Below, piece after piece: positions 1-9,706 of a stretch of 64,000 bases of DNA (positions within the stretch are counted from its first letter, which is position 1; every line of letters begins with the position of its first letter). Origin of the DNA: Polaribacter litorisediminis. Its GTDB lineage: Bacteria > Bacteroidota > Bacteroidia > Flavobacteriales > Flavobacteriaceae. The stretch lies in the NCBI RefSeq assembly GCF_019968605.1, contig NZ_CP082966.1, forward strand, positions 1,537,001 through 1,601,000, in the 5' to 3' direction. The translations under genes were made by a program, and so were the position numbers. The notes beneath the pieces are model-generated. The model worked only from the letters and a program-made list of their open reading frames with translations. It was not told where the DNA came from and did no database searches.

Positions 1-716
1 CTTGAATAAAATTTAAATTGATGTTTCTTGTTGAATTTATAACCGTAATTTGCATCAAAATTATAATTAAAATAATTACCATTTCCATTGGTTAAATTAG
101 AGTCTAAATAGTTAAAATCATTATCAGAACTATTTGTACCCAAACCAATATTGATAAAACTTTTATCGGTAGCTTTCATATAATCATAACTTATATGTTG
201 TGTGTTAAAGCTTCCATAATTTGCAACTATTTTATGACTTTCTTGTTCAGAAAATTGAATAAGATTGTCTAAATGTATGGTACCACCAATAGCACCACTG
301 CCAAAAAGAACACTTCCTCCTCCACTTCTTACAGATATATTGTCATAAGAATTTGCTGAAATTGCATTGAAATCAATCTGGCCGTTTAATTGCGAATTAA
401 TATTGATACCATTCCAAATTACTGCGGTATGTGAGGCACTTGTTCCTCTAAAAGAGGGCGAAGAAACCATGCCTAAACCATTTTCTTTAAAGTAAATAAA
501 GGAGTTAAATTTTAAAATATCTGTTAACGAACGAATATTTCTAGCCACTAAACTGTCTGAAATTAAGATGGTGTGATATCCTTTAGAAAAATCATTTACC
601 TTAGCAATAGAGATTGAAAAAGCATTTAAATTTATAACAACAGCATCTTTTTGCGAGTATAAACTACCTGCAAAAATAATCGGTAAAACGAAAATAAAAA
701 GTCCTTTTAAGTTCAT
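1..716 (-). CDS. btuB: TonB-dependent receptor, probable vitamin B12 transporter BtuB (N-terminal part)
   Basis: The reading frame starts at an ATG at 716 and is still open at the left window edge, so only about 238 residues are present. It begins with a hydrophobic signal peptide ending near FAGSLYSQ, followed by a TonB receptor plug domain: a LTDILKFNS segment, then FRGTSASHTAVIWNGININ and VRSGGGSVLFGSGAIGGTI. This is the plug and start of the barrel of an outer-membrane TonB-dependent receptor. The upstream cobalamin riboswitch on the same strand makes B12 or another corrinoid the likely substrate. The protein family is clear from the sequence; the substrate is inferred from the riboswitch. 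Confidence 0.85.
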   Translation of the reverse strand, partial: MNLKGLFIFVLPIIFAGSLYSQKDAVVINLNAFSISIAKVNDFSKGYHTILISDSLVARNIRSLTDILKFNSFIYFKENGLGMVSSPSFRGTSASHTAVIWNGININSQLNGQIDFNAISANSYDNISVRSGGGSVLFGSGAIGGTIHLDNLIQFSEQESHKIVANYGSFNTQHISYDYMKATDKSFINIGLGTNSSDNDFNYLDSNLTNGNGNYFNYNFDANYGYKFNKKHQFKFYS

Positions 717-759
717 ATCTCATAAAATCTTTATCCCGAAGATTTTTATAAATTTAAGA

Positions 760-950
760 TCCTTGGCAGGTCTCCTGACTTGTTTTTATGTTATGATACC
801 TTCCCAACAAAAAATGTCAGTGGTAAAAGAGTTTATAACATCCTCAAACGAGGTACTAAAATAAATTTAGTATCAACTTACAGTTGCGGGAACAGTTCTA
901 GATTTTAACTAGATTCCCTTTTAATTTGATGTAAAATGATTTGTACATCA
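760..950 (-). promoter_or_regulatory. Cobalamin (AdoCbl-type) riboswitch upstream of btuB
   Basis: Read on the minus strand, the segment has the hallmark pieces of a cobalamin riboswitch: AAAAGGGAAU near the 5' end, GUUCCCGCAACUGUAA, GCCACUG-like CCACUGACA, GGGAAGG, and the B12 box GUCAGGAGACCUGCC at the 3' end (about 765-780). A short hairpin at 723-746 (AAAATCTT paired with AAGATTTT) lies between the aptamer and the btuB start and could be the expression platform that hides the start region. It should reduce btuB expression when B12 is plentiful. It faces only btuB; guaC and btuF are transcribed the other way. Confidence 0.93.
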
Positions 951-1049
951 AAACCAAAAATCATGCAAATATAAATCGAATTGAATAAACAAGCTAATTA
1001 ATAATGATTTGAAAAGTTATATCTTTAAATTCGCATAAATTAAACTATT

Positions 1050-2090
1050 ATGAGGATAGAAAATGAGTTAAAACTTGGTTTTAAAGATGTAATGATTCGT
1101 CCGAAACGATCTACATTAAAATCACGTTCGCAAGTAACTTTAGAGAGAGAATTTACTTTTTTGCATAGTGATTTGGTTTGGAAAGGCATCCCAATTATGG
1201 CTGCAAATATGGATACCGTAGGTACGTTTAAAATGGCAGAAGCTTTGGCTAAAGATGGCTTATTTACTGCAATTCATAAACATTATTCCATAACAGAATG
1301 GCAAGAATTTGCTAAAAACGCTTCAGAAAAAGTTTTAAAAAATATTGCAGTAAGCTCAGGGATTGGAAAAGATGATTCAGAAAAAGTAGCACGTATTTTA
1401 AATGAATTTCCGCGGATAAACTTTATATGTTTAGATGTTGCTAACGGATACTCTGAACATTTTGTGAATTTTGTCAAAAAAATGCGCAAAAATCATCCTA
1501 ATAAAATAATTATTGCTGGTAATGTTGTTACGGGTGAAATGGTCGAGGAATTATTATTAGCAGGAGCAGACATTATTAAAGTAGGGATTGGTCCTGGTTC
1601 TGTTTGTACAACTCGTGTTAAAACAGGCGTTGGCTATCCGCAATTATCTGCAATTATAGAATGTGCCGATGCAGCTCACGGAATGGGTGGTCAAATTATT
1701 TCTGATGGCGGTTGTAAAATTCCTGGAGATATTGCAAAAGCTTTTGGCGGTGGCGCCGATTTTGTTATGCTAGGCGGTATGCTTGCCGGCCATGAAGAAA
1801 GTGGCGGTGAATTCATTGAAAGAAACGGAGAAAAATTCAAAGCTTTTTACGGAATGAGTTCTACAACCGCTATGAATAAACATGTTGGTGGTGTAGCAAA
1901 TTATAGAGCATCCGAAGGAAAAACAGTAGAAGTACCTTTTAAAGGAGATGTTGAAGAAACCGTAACAGATATTTTAGGCGGCATTAGATCTACATGCACC
2001 TATGTTGGTGCCCGTAGATTGAAAGAACTCACCAAAAGAACCACATTTATTAGAGTTCAAGAACAAGAAAACCAAGTTTACTCTTCATGA
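1050..2090 (+). CDS. guaC: GMP reductase
   Basis: NADPH-dependent GMP reductase converts GMP to IMP in purine salvage. The 346-residue protein matches the E. coli GuaC type in length and along its whole sequence: [14 protein letters not shown] at the start, ANMDTVGTF, the catalytic Cys loop [17 protein letters not shown] near residue 186, [19 protein letters not shown], and a C-terminus ending in RVQEQEN. It has no CBS domains, which separates it from IMP dehydrogenase. The ATG at 1050 gives the family N-terminus. Its stop overlaps the start of the next gene by four bases (ATGA), so guaC and the B12-type binding protein are probably translationally coupled. Confidence 0.96.
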   Translation: MRIENELKLGFKDVMIRPKRSTLKSRSQVTLEREFTFLHSDLVWKGIPIMAANMDTVGTFKMAEALAKDGLFTAIHKHYSITEWQEFAKNASEKVLKNIAVSSGIGKDDSEKVARILNEFPRINFICLDVANGYSEHFVNFVKKMRKNHPNKIIIAGNVVTGEMVEELLLAGADIIKVGIGPGSVCTTRVKTGVGYPQLSAIIECADAAHGMGGQIISDGGCKIPGDIAKAFGGGADFVMLGGMLAGHEESGGEFIERNGEKFKAFYGMSSTTAMNKHVGGVANYRASEGKTVEVPFKGDVEETVTDILGGIRSTCTYVGARRLKELTKRTTFIRVQEQENQVYSS

Positions 2091-3223
2091 AAAATTTAAA
2101 ATTATCAACTCTTTTTCTGTTGCTTTTTATCTCTATTTCTTGTAAAAAAGAAGTTGTTAAAATTGATAATAAAATACAAGCGAAAAGTAGTATTAAATAT
2201 GCAAAAGGATTTGATATTATTCATGAAAACGGAACTAAAAAATTAATTATCAAGTCTGCATATCAGAATTCTAACACAATTTTTGAATATCATATTAAAA
2301 ATAAAAATTCAAAGACCAATTTAAACAATACATATAATATCATTGAAGTTCCTATTCAAAAAATAGTAGTGACTTCTACAACGCATATTCCTATGGTTGA
2401 ATTGTTGCATGAAGAAACTTCAATTATAGGTTTTCCATATGCTAACTATGTTTCATCAGAAAAAACAAGAAAATTAATCGATGCAGGAAAAATAACCGAA
2501 ATAGGAAAAGAAAGTTCCTTAAACACAGAAATTTTATTAAACTTACAGCCAGAATTGGTTGTTGGTTATAGTGTTTCTTCTGCAGATAAATCTTTAAACA
2601 CGATTCAAAAAGCAGGAATCAATGTAATTTATAACGGAGATTGGCTAGAAGAAACGCCTTTAGGAAGAGCTGAATGGATCAAATTTTTTGGAGTTCTGTT
2701 TGATAAAGAAAATCAAGCTGACAGTATTTTTAAAGTGATAGAAACTAATTATTTAGAAGCAAAGCAAATCGCATTAAAATCAACAAAAAAACCAACTATT
2801 TTGTCTGGTGCCATTATGAGTAAAGACATCTGGAATTTACCAGGTGGTGAAAGTTTTGTGGCACAGTTTTTAAAAGATGCTAATCTTGATTATCTCTGGC
2901 AAAATTCAAAAGGGAAAGGTAGTTTATCTTTAAGTTTTGAAAGTGTTTTTGAAAAAGGAAAAGATGCGGATTTTTGGATTGCTCCGGGTTACTTTTCATC
3001 TAAAGAACAACTTTTACAAACCAATCAATTATATACAAAGTTTAAAGCTTTTAAAGAAAATAACATCTACACGCCAACAACTAAAAAAGGAAAAACCGGT
3101 GGTGTGCTTTATTACGAATTAGCGCCTACAAGACCAGATTTGGTGCTAAAAGATATTATCAAAATTACAAATCCAGACTTATTACCTAATTATACCTGCA
3201 CCTTTTTTGAAAAAATGAAATAA
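2087..3223 (+). CDS. btuF: ABC transporter substrate-binding lipoprotein, BtuF-like
   Basis: The 378-residue protein starts with a lipoprotein signal (FISISC, lipid-bearing Cys19) and has the two-lobe periplasmic binding protein fold of the BtuF/FhuD class. Visible elements are [24 protein letters not shown], the [12 protein letters not shown] segment, and a second lobe with [21 protein letters not shown]. It should hand a corrinoid or iron chelate to an inner-membrane permease. The riboswitch-controlled receptor next door favours a corrinoid. It lies downstream of guaC with a four-base overlap and does not appear to have its own riboswitch. No permease or ATPase gene is visible in this window. 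Confidence 0.8.
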   Translation: MKNLKLSTLFLLLFISISCKKEVVKIDNKIQAKSSIKYAKGFDIIHENGTKKLIIKSAYQNSNTIFEYHIKNKNSKTNLNNTYNIIEVPIQKIVVTSTTHIPMVELLHEETSIIGFPYANYVSSEKTRKLIDAGKITEIGKESSLNTEILLNLQPELVVGYSVSSADKSLNTIQKAGINVIYNGDWLEETPLGRAEWIKFFGVLFDKENQADSIFKVIETNYLEAKQIALKSTKKPTILSGAIMSKDIWNLPGGESFVAQFLKDANLDYLWQNSKGKGSLSLSFESVFEKGKDADFWIAPGYFSSKEQLLQTNQLYTKFKAFKENNIYTPTTKKGKTGGVLYYELAPTRPDLVLKDIIKITNPDLLPNYTCTFFEKMK

Positions 3224-3530
3224 GTTCTATTGCAGAGAACCCTTTCTGTAAATAAATTAAAGCCAATCGTTGCGAAAATCTGCGATATATCGAAATAATA
3301 AGACAATCAGCCTTAGCATTTTCTGATTTTTTGCCAGTTTCTGCCATTATTTCATCTAACAAATCCCATCTGTTTTCAGACTGAAGTTTGGCTATTTTTC
3401 CAAAATCAAAGGAATTAATCACCACTTCTGCAGAATGAGTTTTTCCTAATCTAGTTGCATTCAATTGGTTTAAAATTCGATAATATATTAAGATTGATTC
3501 TGGAGTAATCCCACCAATTAATCCTATTTT
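3186..3530 (-). pseudogene. Aspartate/glutamate racemase family remnant
   Basis: The minus strand encodes a clear N-terminal third of an aspartate racemase: IGLIGGITPESILIYYRI, then RLGKTHSAEVVINSFDF and a W-containing helix, up to about ADCLII. The family runs to about 230 residues, but here the similarity stops after about 85 codons and the frame ends in unrelated sequence that overlaps the btuF 3' end antisense. There is no start codon: where ATGAAAAAAATAGGA would be expected the sequence reads ATAAAAAAATAGGA, one base short. The longest frame can only begin at an internal TTG at 3464. It lacks the second active-site cysteine region and is judged non-functional. Confidence 0.7.
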
Positions 3531-3531
3531 T

Positions 3532-3867
3532 TTATGATTTCAGCTTTAATTTCTCTAAAGAATTTTCACGCATATATAAAAACAGCGGAAAGGTAAAAGC
3601 GACAGCGATTAAAAATGTTAACGGAATTAAAACCCACCAAAATTTAACTTTTAGTCGTAAAGATTCCGGAATCATAAAAGCAAAAAAAGTGAAGCAAACT
3701 ACTGTTAAATCTGCTCCAAACGATTTTCCTGCAAAATTTTGCTGGGCATCTTGAAAAAAACCAATCAAATTTGCATTTTCTACAGTATTAAAATATTGAA
3801 TATTGTAGTACCAAGTGTAACAAATTCCTAATATTGCTAATAGTAAATAGATGTGTTTTAATTTCAT
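3532..3867 (-). CDS. DUF2834 domain membrane protein
   Basis: Small inner-membrane protein of 111 residues with three hydrophobic segments (about 5-20, 52-70 and 76-98). The sequence fits the DUF2834 pattern: an N-terminal segment containing TWYYNIQYF, a central SFGADLTVVCFTFFAF and a C-terminal FPLFLYMREN. Function is unknown for the family. Its stop (TAA at 3532-3534) sits exactly at the lost start of the racemase remnant, so the two were probably once an overlapping pair. Confidence 0.8.
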   Translation of the reverse strand: MKLKHIYLLLAILGICYTWYYNIQYFNTVENANLIGFFQDAQQNFAGKSFGADLTVVCFTFFAFMIPESLRLKVKFWWVLIPLTFLIAVAFTFPLFLYMRENSLEKLKLKS

Positions 3868-3911
3868 TTTTCGTGAGTATTAAACCTCAAAGGTTTGGGT
3901 AACGTTAAATT

Positions 3912-6635
3912 CTAAAACAACTTTTGCTGATTCTCATCATTATTGTCTTTTTTCTTCTGAATGGCTTTCTTTAAAAGTGCTTGCTTTTTTTCTTCTTTAG
4001 CCTGCGTATCTAATGTTGAAGGTTTTTCAATAACTGGTGTGTCAATTGGCAATTTCTCATCAATAACTTCTTCATCTACAACTTCTATTTCTTCGGAAGT
4101 TTCTTCTTTTGGTTCTTCAAAAGGCAAAGAATCTAATAAATTTACATTTTTAATTCTATCTGTAGTCAATTGATTTCCTTGTGCTTTTATTCCTTTTACA
4201 GCAATAAACTCCTCAAAATTTATTTTTTCATTTTCTAAACTTCTTTTAGAAAACTGAATTTCTGCAACAGGTCTATAATCTGTGGCTACAATTTCTAACT
4301 GACTTTTTGGATGATTAGAAATAAACTCTTCTTCTTTTTCTATGGTTTCAATCAAGAAACGTTTTACATAATAGCGTTCTTTTTCACCATCAAAATAAAT
4401 TGCAGAAATAGGTTTATTTGGGTTCCATTTTTCTAACACAATCATATCATCTTCGAAATGCATCGCCAAATCAGGTTTTACAGCCTTGGCTTTTCCACTT
4501 TGTGTAATAATTAATAGTTTATCTTCAGCTTTAAATTCGCCCAACAACTCCCCTCTTTCATCAACATTTAAACGTTGCACAGCATCATCAAACCAAATTT
4601 TACGAGGTTTTAAGGTAGAAACTCCTGCGGATTTAAAATCGATACTTTTAATTGAAAATTTCGTAATAATATTACCACGAATTGCTCTACCTTTTACACC
4701 TAAATCAGCAAAATCAATATCCCATTTCAATTTTTTTATAGTTCCCACAGAACGTAAATTTATGGTCACAACTTCTGCTTCTCCGTTTGGATTTGCTGAA
4801 AAATAATGAACAACAGATCCTTTGTTTTTACCCGCTAAATTATATTCTTTGTCACGCGTAACCGAGGTAACATTAAAACGTTTCATATAACTAGCGCCAC
4901 GTGCACCATCTCGATACATATAATTGTAAACTGTGCGCCTATCTTTCTTTTTAAAGACTGCCACATGAATGATATCTTTACCTACAAAGGTTTTAGAATC
5001 AATTTTTGAAACCATCATGCCTCCATCTTTTCTGAAAATGATAATATCATCGATGTCTGAACAATCGGTCACAAATTCATCTCTTTTCAAGGAAGTTCCG
5101 ATAAAGCCTTCTGCCCTATTCACGTATAATTTAGTGTTATTCATAGCCACTTTTGATGCCACAATATCATCAAAAATTCGGATTTCAGTTTTGCGTTCTT
5201 TTCCTTTTCCGTACGTATCTTTTAATCTTTTAAAATAATTTATTGCAAATTCAATTAAGTTAGCTAAATGATCTTTAACAACGGCTATTTTCTCTTCTAA
5301 ACTGTCAATGAATTGCTTTGCTTTATCAATATCAAATTTTGATATTTTTTTAATTTTAATTTCAGTTAAACGCGTAATATCTTCCACAGTAATTGCACGT
5401 TTTAAATGCTGTATATGTGGTTGTAAACCTTTGTCTATAGCCGCAATAACGCCATCCCAAGTTTCTTCTTCTTCGATATCTCGATAAATTCTATTTTCTA
5501 TAAATATTCTTTCTAAAGATGAAAAATGCCATTGTTCTTCCAGCTCATTTAATTGAATTTCTAATTCTTTTTTCAGTAAATCAACCGTTAAATCTGTAGA
5601 ATGTTTTAACATTTCTGAAACTCCCACAAAAACAGGCGTATCATTTTCAATGGTGCAAGCCAAAGGAGATATGGAACTCTCACAATTTGTAAAGGCATAC
5701 AAAGCATCAATACTTTTATCAGGAGATACATTAGGCGGTAAATGCACTAAAATTTCTACTTCTGCTGCAGTATTGTCTTCAATTTTTTTAATTTTTATTT
5801 TACCTTTTTCATTTGCTTTTATAATGCTGTCAATTAAAGAAGTTGTAGTCGTTCCAAATGGAATTTCACTGATAATTAAGGTTTTTTTATCTTGTTGTGC
5901 AATTTTTGCTCTTACACGAACCTTTCCTCCTCTTTTTCCGTCGTTATAATTGGTAAAATCTGCAATTCCTCCAGTTAAAAAATCAGGAACTATTTTAAAA
6001 CTTCTTCCTTTTAAATATTTAATAGAAGCATCAATCAATTCAATAAAATTATGGGGTAATATTTTGGTTGATAAACCTACAGCAATTCCCTCTGCACCTT
6101 GCGCTAATAATAAAGGGAATTTTACAGGTAAATCTATCGGTTCTTTTCTACGGCCGTCATAAGACATTTTCCAATCTGTTGTTTTTGAATTAAAAACAAC
6201 ATCTAAAGCAAATTTAGATAAGCGAGCTTCAATGTAACGAGAGGCAGCAGCTCGGTCTCCGGTGAGAATATTTCCCCAATTTCCTTGCATATCAATCAAC
6301 AATTCTTTCTGACCAATTTGCACCATGGCATCTGCAATTGAGGCATCTCCATGCGGATGGTACTGCATTGTGTGCCCAACAATATTCGCTACTTTATTGT
6401 AACGACCATCGTCTAAATCTTTCATAGAATGCATAATTCTACGTTGCACTGGTTTTAAGCCGTCTTCTAAAGACGGCACCGCTCTTTCTAAAATTACATA
6501 AGACGCATAATCTAAAAACCACTCTTTGTACATGCCTGTAACTTTGGTAATGGTTTCTTCTTGGGGTGATTCTAATTGTTCACCTTCGTTCGTTAATTCC
6601 TCTTCGTGTTCGTTTTCGTTTATTTCTTCACTCAT
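3912..6635 (-). CDS. parC: DNA topoisomerase IV subunit A
   Basis: Breakage-reunion subunit of topoisomerase IV, which unlinks daughter chromosomes using ATP hydrolysis by ParE. The 907-residue protein has the GyrA/ParC core with SLEDGLKPVQRRI, the YHPHGDASIADAM helix and the catalytic tyrosine in AAASRYIEARL (Tyr134), followed by the tower and coiled-coil region and a C-terminal beta-propeller-like part. It ends in a long acidic/lysine-rich tail (about residues 830-907) that is probably disordered. An acidic leader of about 30 residues precedes the core. ATG at 6635. parE lies upstream on the same strand but about 1.2 kb away, with repeats in between. Confidence 0.95.
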   Translation of the reverse strand: MSEEINENEHEEELTNEGEQLESPQEETITKVTGMYKEWFLDYASYVILERAVPSLEDGLKPVQRRIMHSMKDLDDGRYNKVANIVGHTMQYHPHGDASIADAMVQIGQKELLIDMQGNWGNILTGDRAAASRYIEARLSKFALDVVFNSKTTDWKMSYDGRRKEPIDLPVKFPLLLAQGAEGIAVGLSTKILPHNFIELIDASIKYLKGRSFKIVPDFLTGGIADFTNYNDGKRGGKVRVRAKIAQQDKKTLIISEIPFGTTTTSLIDSIIKANEKGKIKIKKIEDNTAAEVEILVHLPPNVSPDKSIDALYAFTNCESSISPLACTIENDTPVFVGVSEMLKHSTDLTVDLLKKELEIQLNELEEQWHFSSLERIFIENRIYRDIEEEETWDGVIAAIDKGLQPHIQHLKRAITVEDITRLTEIKIKKISKFDIDKAKQFIDSLEEKIAVVKDHLANLIEFAINYFKRLKDTYGKGKERKTEIRIFDDIVASKVAMNNTKLYVNRAEGFIGTSLKRDEFVTDCSDIDDIIIFRKDGGMMVSKIDSKTFVGKDIIHVAVFKKKDRRTVYNYMYRDGARGASYMKRFNVTSVTRDKEYNLAGKNKGSVVHYFSANPNGEAEVVTINLRSVGTIKKLKWDIDFADLGVKGRAIRGNIITKFSIKSIDFKSAGVSTLKPRKIWFDDAVQRLNVDERGELLGEFKAEDKLLIITQSGKAKAVKPDLAMHFEDDMIVLEKWNPNKPISAIYFDGEKERYYVKRFLIETIEKEEEFISNHPKSQLEIVATDYRPVAEIQFSKRSLENEKINFEEFIAVKGIKAQGNQLTTDRIKNVNLLDSLPFEEPKEETSEEIEVVDEEVIDEKLPIDTPVIEKPSTLDTQAKEEKKQALLKKAIQKKKDNNDENQQKLF

Positions 6636-6810
6636 TTAGCCCCCTTTTAATTCCCCAAAGAGGAAATTTAGCTTGTTTGATTTATACTCTTGAGGATGTA
6701 TTCTTAAACCTCAAATTTTATTTTTATAGAAGTTTGCTTCTTTTCACAAACTTGCTAAAAGTCCTTTACTTTGAAAAGGATTTAGGATAAGATTATAGTT
6801 AATTCATATT

Positions 6811-6950
6811 GGGCGTTCCCTAAAAAGGTCGGGCTTTACGTTCTATCTTTTTATTTTGTTCTCGATACAAATTTGTTTATTCTTCACAAATTCACTCGAA
6901 CTACAATAAAAAGAATACCACTTCAATCCCTAACCCAGCACATTTGCCAA
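6811..6950. repeat. Flavobacterial-type intergenic repeat, imperfect palindrome
   Basis: The non-coding stretch 6636-7470 holds several elements. The first runs from GGGCGTTCCCTAAAAAGG to CAATCCCTAACCC. Its halves contain TCTTTTTATT (about 6846) and AATAAAAAGA (about 6905), which pair. A nested palindrome has CTCGATACAAATTTG at about 6861 facing CAAATTCACTCGAA at about 6887. I recognise this kind of sequence as a recurrent intergenic element in marine flavobacteria from general experience, but copy number cannot be shown from one window. It contains no open reading frame of note. Confidence 0.5.
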
Positions 6951-7001
6951 CTTTTTGTTTTATTCTATATCTTTTTTATAATCAACTTTTGTTCTTTTTT
7001 T

Positions 7002-7081
7002 TGTCATTGCAAAGAAAGTTTTCACTTTCTGTGGCAATCTCGTAATTAATTAACAGATTGCTTCGTTCCTCGCAATGACAT
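7002..7081. repeat. Palindromic intergenic repeat (TGTCATTGC ... GCAATGACA)
   Basis: An 80-base element bounded by the perfect inverted repeat TGTCATTGC and GCAATGACA. Inside are the sub-palindromes AAAGAAAGTTTTCACTTTCT and GGCAATCTCG facing CAGATTGCTTCG. The sequence family (CATTGCGAGGAACGAAGCAATCT on the minus strand) is a widespread REP- or MITE-like element of bacterial genomes. It lies exactly where a decayed ORF6N gene loses its reading frame, which suggests an insertion. Confidence 0.7.
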
Positions 7082-7085
7082 TTCT

Positions 7086-7369
7086 AATTTTAATATTTAC
7101 TGCAATTGCGCTATCACTATTCAAAACACTTAACAAAATTGCAACTCCTTATTCTGTAAAGACTATTGGAGCATATCGTAAACCCATCTTATAAGAATTG
7201 GAGGTCACAAATTGTGATTTCCAATTTTAGCTAGTTCAAACATAAAATCATCTTGAAAACGATTTAATTTTCTTTTGACTGCTTGTTTTAAAACTCTTGT
7301 TTCTACTCGATATAATTCCGCCAAATCTCTATCTAACATTACCTTTTAATCACGTATCAAATAGATTTT
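7086..7369 (-). pseudogene. ORF6N-domain (phage antirepressor-like) gene remnant
   Basis: The minus strand encodes pieces of an ORF6N domain protein in two frames. The first, from about 7369, reads KIYLIRD, stop, [18 protein letters not shown] and [14 protein letters not shown], then meets a stop. The second, after a frameshift, reads [24 protein letters not shown], stop, GVAILLSVLNSDSAIAVNI and KI, ending at the palindromic repeat. These match the consecutive blocks of ORF6N proteins ([33 protein letters not shown], LNSxRAIxVNI). At least two stops and one frameshift make it non-functional. Such genes are usually accessory or phage-derived. Confidence 0.75.
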
Positions 7370-7470
7370 ATTCTTTCATTTTTTTATCTTGAAGTATTAA
7401 AATAGCTCTTCAAGTTATTTTTTTATCTTTTTAGACATGAGGTCGCAATTTGCAAACTCATCTCTAAAAG

Positions 7471-7665
7471 TTATTCATCTTTATTTTTAAGCTGCATTGA
7501 AATAATAAACAATGCACCTGCTAAAACGCCAAAAAAAAGTCCAGAATTTGTTCTGCTTGATAAGTTATTCCAATCGATTTGAAACAACCAGAATAGCAAT
7601 ACCAAACCAAACATTACTGTAAAAATATTCTTAATTAGTTTTTTATTATATTTTTTCTTCAACAT
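7471..7665 (-). CDS. Small hypothetical membrane protein
   Basis: A 64-residue protein with a lysine-rich N-terminus, one hydrophobic segment at about 14-27 (FTVMFGLVLLFWLF) and a second at about 43-57 (GLFFGVLAGALFII). The ATG start and charge pattern suggest two membrane passes with a cytoplasmic, charged C-terminus (KNKDE). I do not recognise the family. It stands alone between the ORF6N remnant and parE. A hairpin with TTGAAG/CTTCAA arms at about 7390-7417 lies downstream of it. Confidence 0.55.
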   Translation of the reverse strand: MLKKKYNKKLIKNIFTVMFGLVLLFWLFQIDWNNLSSRTNSGLFFGVLAGALFIISMQLKNKDE

Positions 7666-7746
7666 AATTTAATTTAACCTTTAAAATTTAGTTTTAGAAA
7701 GATTGATAAAACCATAAATTGTGAATTCTAATTTAAGTCTTACAAA

Positions 7747-7775
7747 ACCTCTCAGGTTTCAAAAACCTGTGAGGT
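7747..7775 (-). terminator. Hairpin terminator downstream of parE
   Basis: On the minus strand ACCTCACAGG-TTTTTGAAA-CCTGAGAGGT forms a stem-loop followed by TTTTG, about 60 bases after the parE stop. One mismatch lies in the stem. Confidence 0.65.
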
Positions 7776-7837
7776 CTTCATGAACATTGATATTTTATCC
7801 AGAAACTTGCTACAAAATCCTTTCTTTCCAAAAGTAT

Positions 7838-9706
7838 TTAAGATAGACTTGCTTCCTCTTCAATAGTATCTAACTCTATCTTTAAATTCTCAATAATAAA
7901 TTTTTGTCTATCAGGGGTATTTTTTCCCATATAAAACTGCAACATTTGCTCAATCGGTATTTCTTTGTCTAACATAACAGGATCTAAACGAATATCATTA
8001 CCAATAAAATGCACAAATTCATTAGGCGAAATTTCACCCAAACCCTTAAAACGTGTAATTTCTGGTTTGCCTTTTAATTTTTGTATAGCTTCTCGTTTTT
8101 CTTCATCAGAATAACAATAAAACGTTTGCTTTTTATTTCTCACTCTAAAAAGTGGCGTTTCCAAAATATATAAATGACCTTCTTTGATTAATTCCGGGAA
8201 AAATTGGAGAAAAAAAGTGATCAATAATAATCGAATATGCATGCCATCTACATCAGCATCTGTGGCAATTACAATGTTATTATAACGCAAATCTTCTAAG
8301 CCATCTTCAATATTTAATGCCGCTTGTAATAAATTAAACTCTTCATTCTCGTATACAATCTTTTTACTCAATCCAAAAGAATTTAAAGGCTTTCCTTTTA
8401 GACTAAAAACAGCTTGTGTGTTTACATTCCTAGATTTTGTGATGGAACCCGAAGCAGAATCTCCCTCGGTAATAAATAAAGTAGTTTCTAAATAATTTTC
8501 TTTTTTAATATCGCCCAAATGAATTCTACAATCTCGCAATTTTTTGTTATGCAAACTTGATTTTTTTGCTCTATCTCTCGCTAATTTCCGAATCCCAGAA
8601 AGTTCTTTCCGTTCTTTTTCTGCTTGAACTATTTTCCGCTGAAGTTTGTCTGCCACTTCTGGATTTCTATGAAGAAAATTATCCAGTTTTGTTTTTACAA
8701 AATCATTAATATAGGTTCTCACCGTTGGCAACTCTCCTCCCATTTCGGTAGAACCTAGTTTCGTTTTCGTCTGACTTTCGAAAACAGGTTCCATGACTTT
8801 AATGGCAATCGCAGAAATTACGGATTTTCGAATATCCGAAGCTTCAAAACTTTTTCCGTAGAAATCACGAATTGTTTTTACAATAGATTCTCTAAACGCT
8901 GCCTGATGTGTACCTCCTTGGGTGGTATATTGCCCGTTTACAAAAGAATGGTACTCTTCTGAATATTGCGTTTTACTGTGCGTAATCGCAACTTCAATAT
9001 CATCGCCTTTTAAGTGAATAATAGGATATAACATATCATCCTTATTGTTATTATCTTCCAACAAATCTTTCAATCCATTTTTGGATAAAAATTTTTCACC
9101 ATTAAAAATAATCGTTAAACCAGGATTTAAATACACGTAATACTTTAGCATTTTTGCTACATATTCATTTCGGTACTTGTATTTTTTAAAGATTTCTTCA
9201 TCTGGGATAAAAGAAACTTTGGTTCCTTTTCTACGAGATGTTTCTTCTAAAAACTCTTGATTTTGTAAATTTCCTTGGCTAAATTCCGCCGAAGCAGATT
9301 TCCCTTCTCTAGAAGATTCAACTCTAAAAAAAGACGAAAGGGCGTTTACAGCTTTTGTACCAACACCATTTAAACCCACTGATTTTTTAAAAGCTTTGGA
9401 GTCGTATTTCCCTCCAGTGTTCATTTTAGAAACTACATCAACCACTTTTCCTAGAGGAATTCCCCGACCATAATCTCTAACCGTAACTTTACTTCCTTGA
9501 ATAGAGATTTCGATAGTTTTCCCTGCGCCCATCACATATTCATCAATAGAATTGTCTAGCACTTCTTTGACTAAAATATAAATGCCATCATCTGCAGAAG
9601 AACCATCACCTAATTTACCAATATACATACCAGGGCGCATTCTAATATGCTCTTTCCAGTCTAATGATCTAATATTATCTTCTGTATATTTGGTTTCTTG
9701 AGTCAT
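7838..9706 (-). CDS. parE: DNA topoisomerase IV subunit B
   Basis: ATPase subunit of topoisomerase IV. With the ATG at 9706 the protein is 622 residues and starts [17 protein letters not shown], a typical type IIA N-terminus; the frame stays open 30 codons further upstream, but that leader has no family match. The GHKL ATPase motifs are visible (EVLDNSIDE at 48-56, DYGRGIPLG at 78-86, [12 protein letters not shown] at 112-123), followed by the transducer domain and the Toprim domain (TEGDSASGS at 413-421, [10 protein letters not shown] at 481-490). Its partner parC lies downstream on the same strand beyond a repeat-rich gap, so the two are probably not in one tight operon. Confidence 0.95.
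   Translation of the reverse strand: MTQETKYTEDNIRSLDWKEHIRMRPGMYIGKLGDGSSADDGIYILVKEVLDNSIDEYVMGAGKTIEISIQGSKVTVRDYGRGIPLGKVVDVVSKMNTGGKYDSKAFKKSVGLNGVGTKAVNALSSFFRVESSREGKSASAEFSQGNLQNQEFLEETSRRKGTKVSFIPDEEIFKKYKYRNEYVAKMLKYYVYLNPGLTIIFNGEKFLSKNGLKDLLEDNNNKDDMLYPIIHLKGDDIEVAITHSKTQYSEEYHSFVNGQYTTQGGTHQAAFRESIVKTIRDFYGKSFEASDIRKSVISAIAIKVMEPVFESQTKTKLGSTEMGGELPTVRTYINDFVKTKLDNFLHRNPEVADKLQRKIVQAEKERKELSGIRKLARDRAKKSSLHNKKLRDCRIHLGDIKKENYLETTLFITEGDSASGSITKSRNVNTQAVFSLKGKPLNSFGLSKKIVYENEEFNLLQAALNIEDGLEDLRYNNIVIATDADVDGMHIRLLLITFFLQFFPELIKEGHLYILETPLFRVRNKKQTFYCYSDEEKREAIQKLKGKPEITRFKGLGEISPNEFVHFIGNDIRLDPVMLDKEIPIEQMLQFYMGKNTPDRQKFIIENLKIELDTIEEEASLS

Noticed and set aside
1050..2090. IMP dehydrogenase assignment
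   Set aside because: The protein lacks CBS domains and matches GMP reductase in length and motifs.
6636..6810. Possible gene after parC
   Set aside because: Only short frames are present; the CCCCC-rich stretch near 6641 is a degenerate intergenic repeat.
7431..7465. A second ORF6N relic reading SLQIATS on the minus strand
   Set aside because: Only about seven residues match and the surrounding frames are broken; too short to support.
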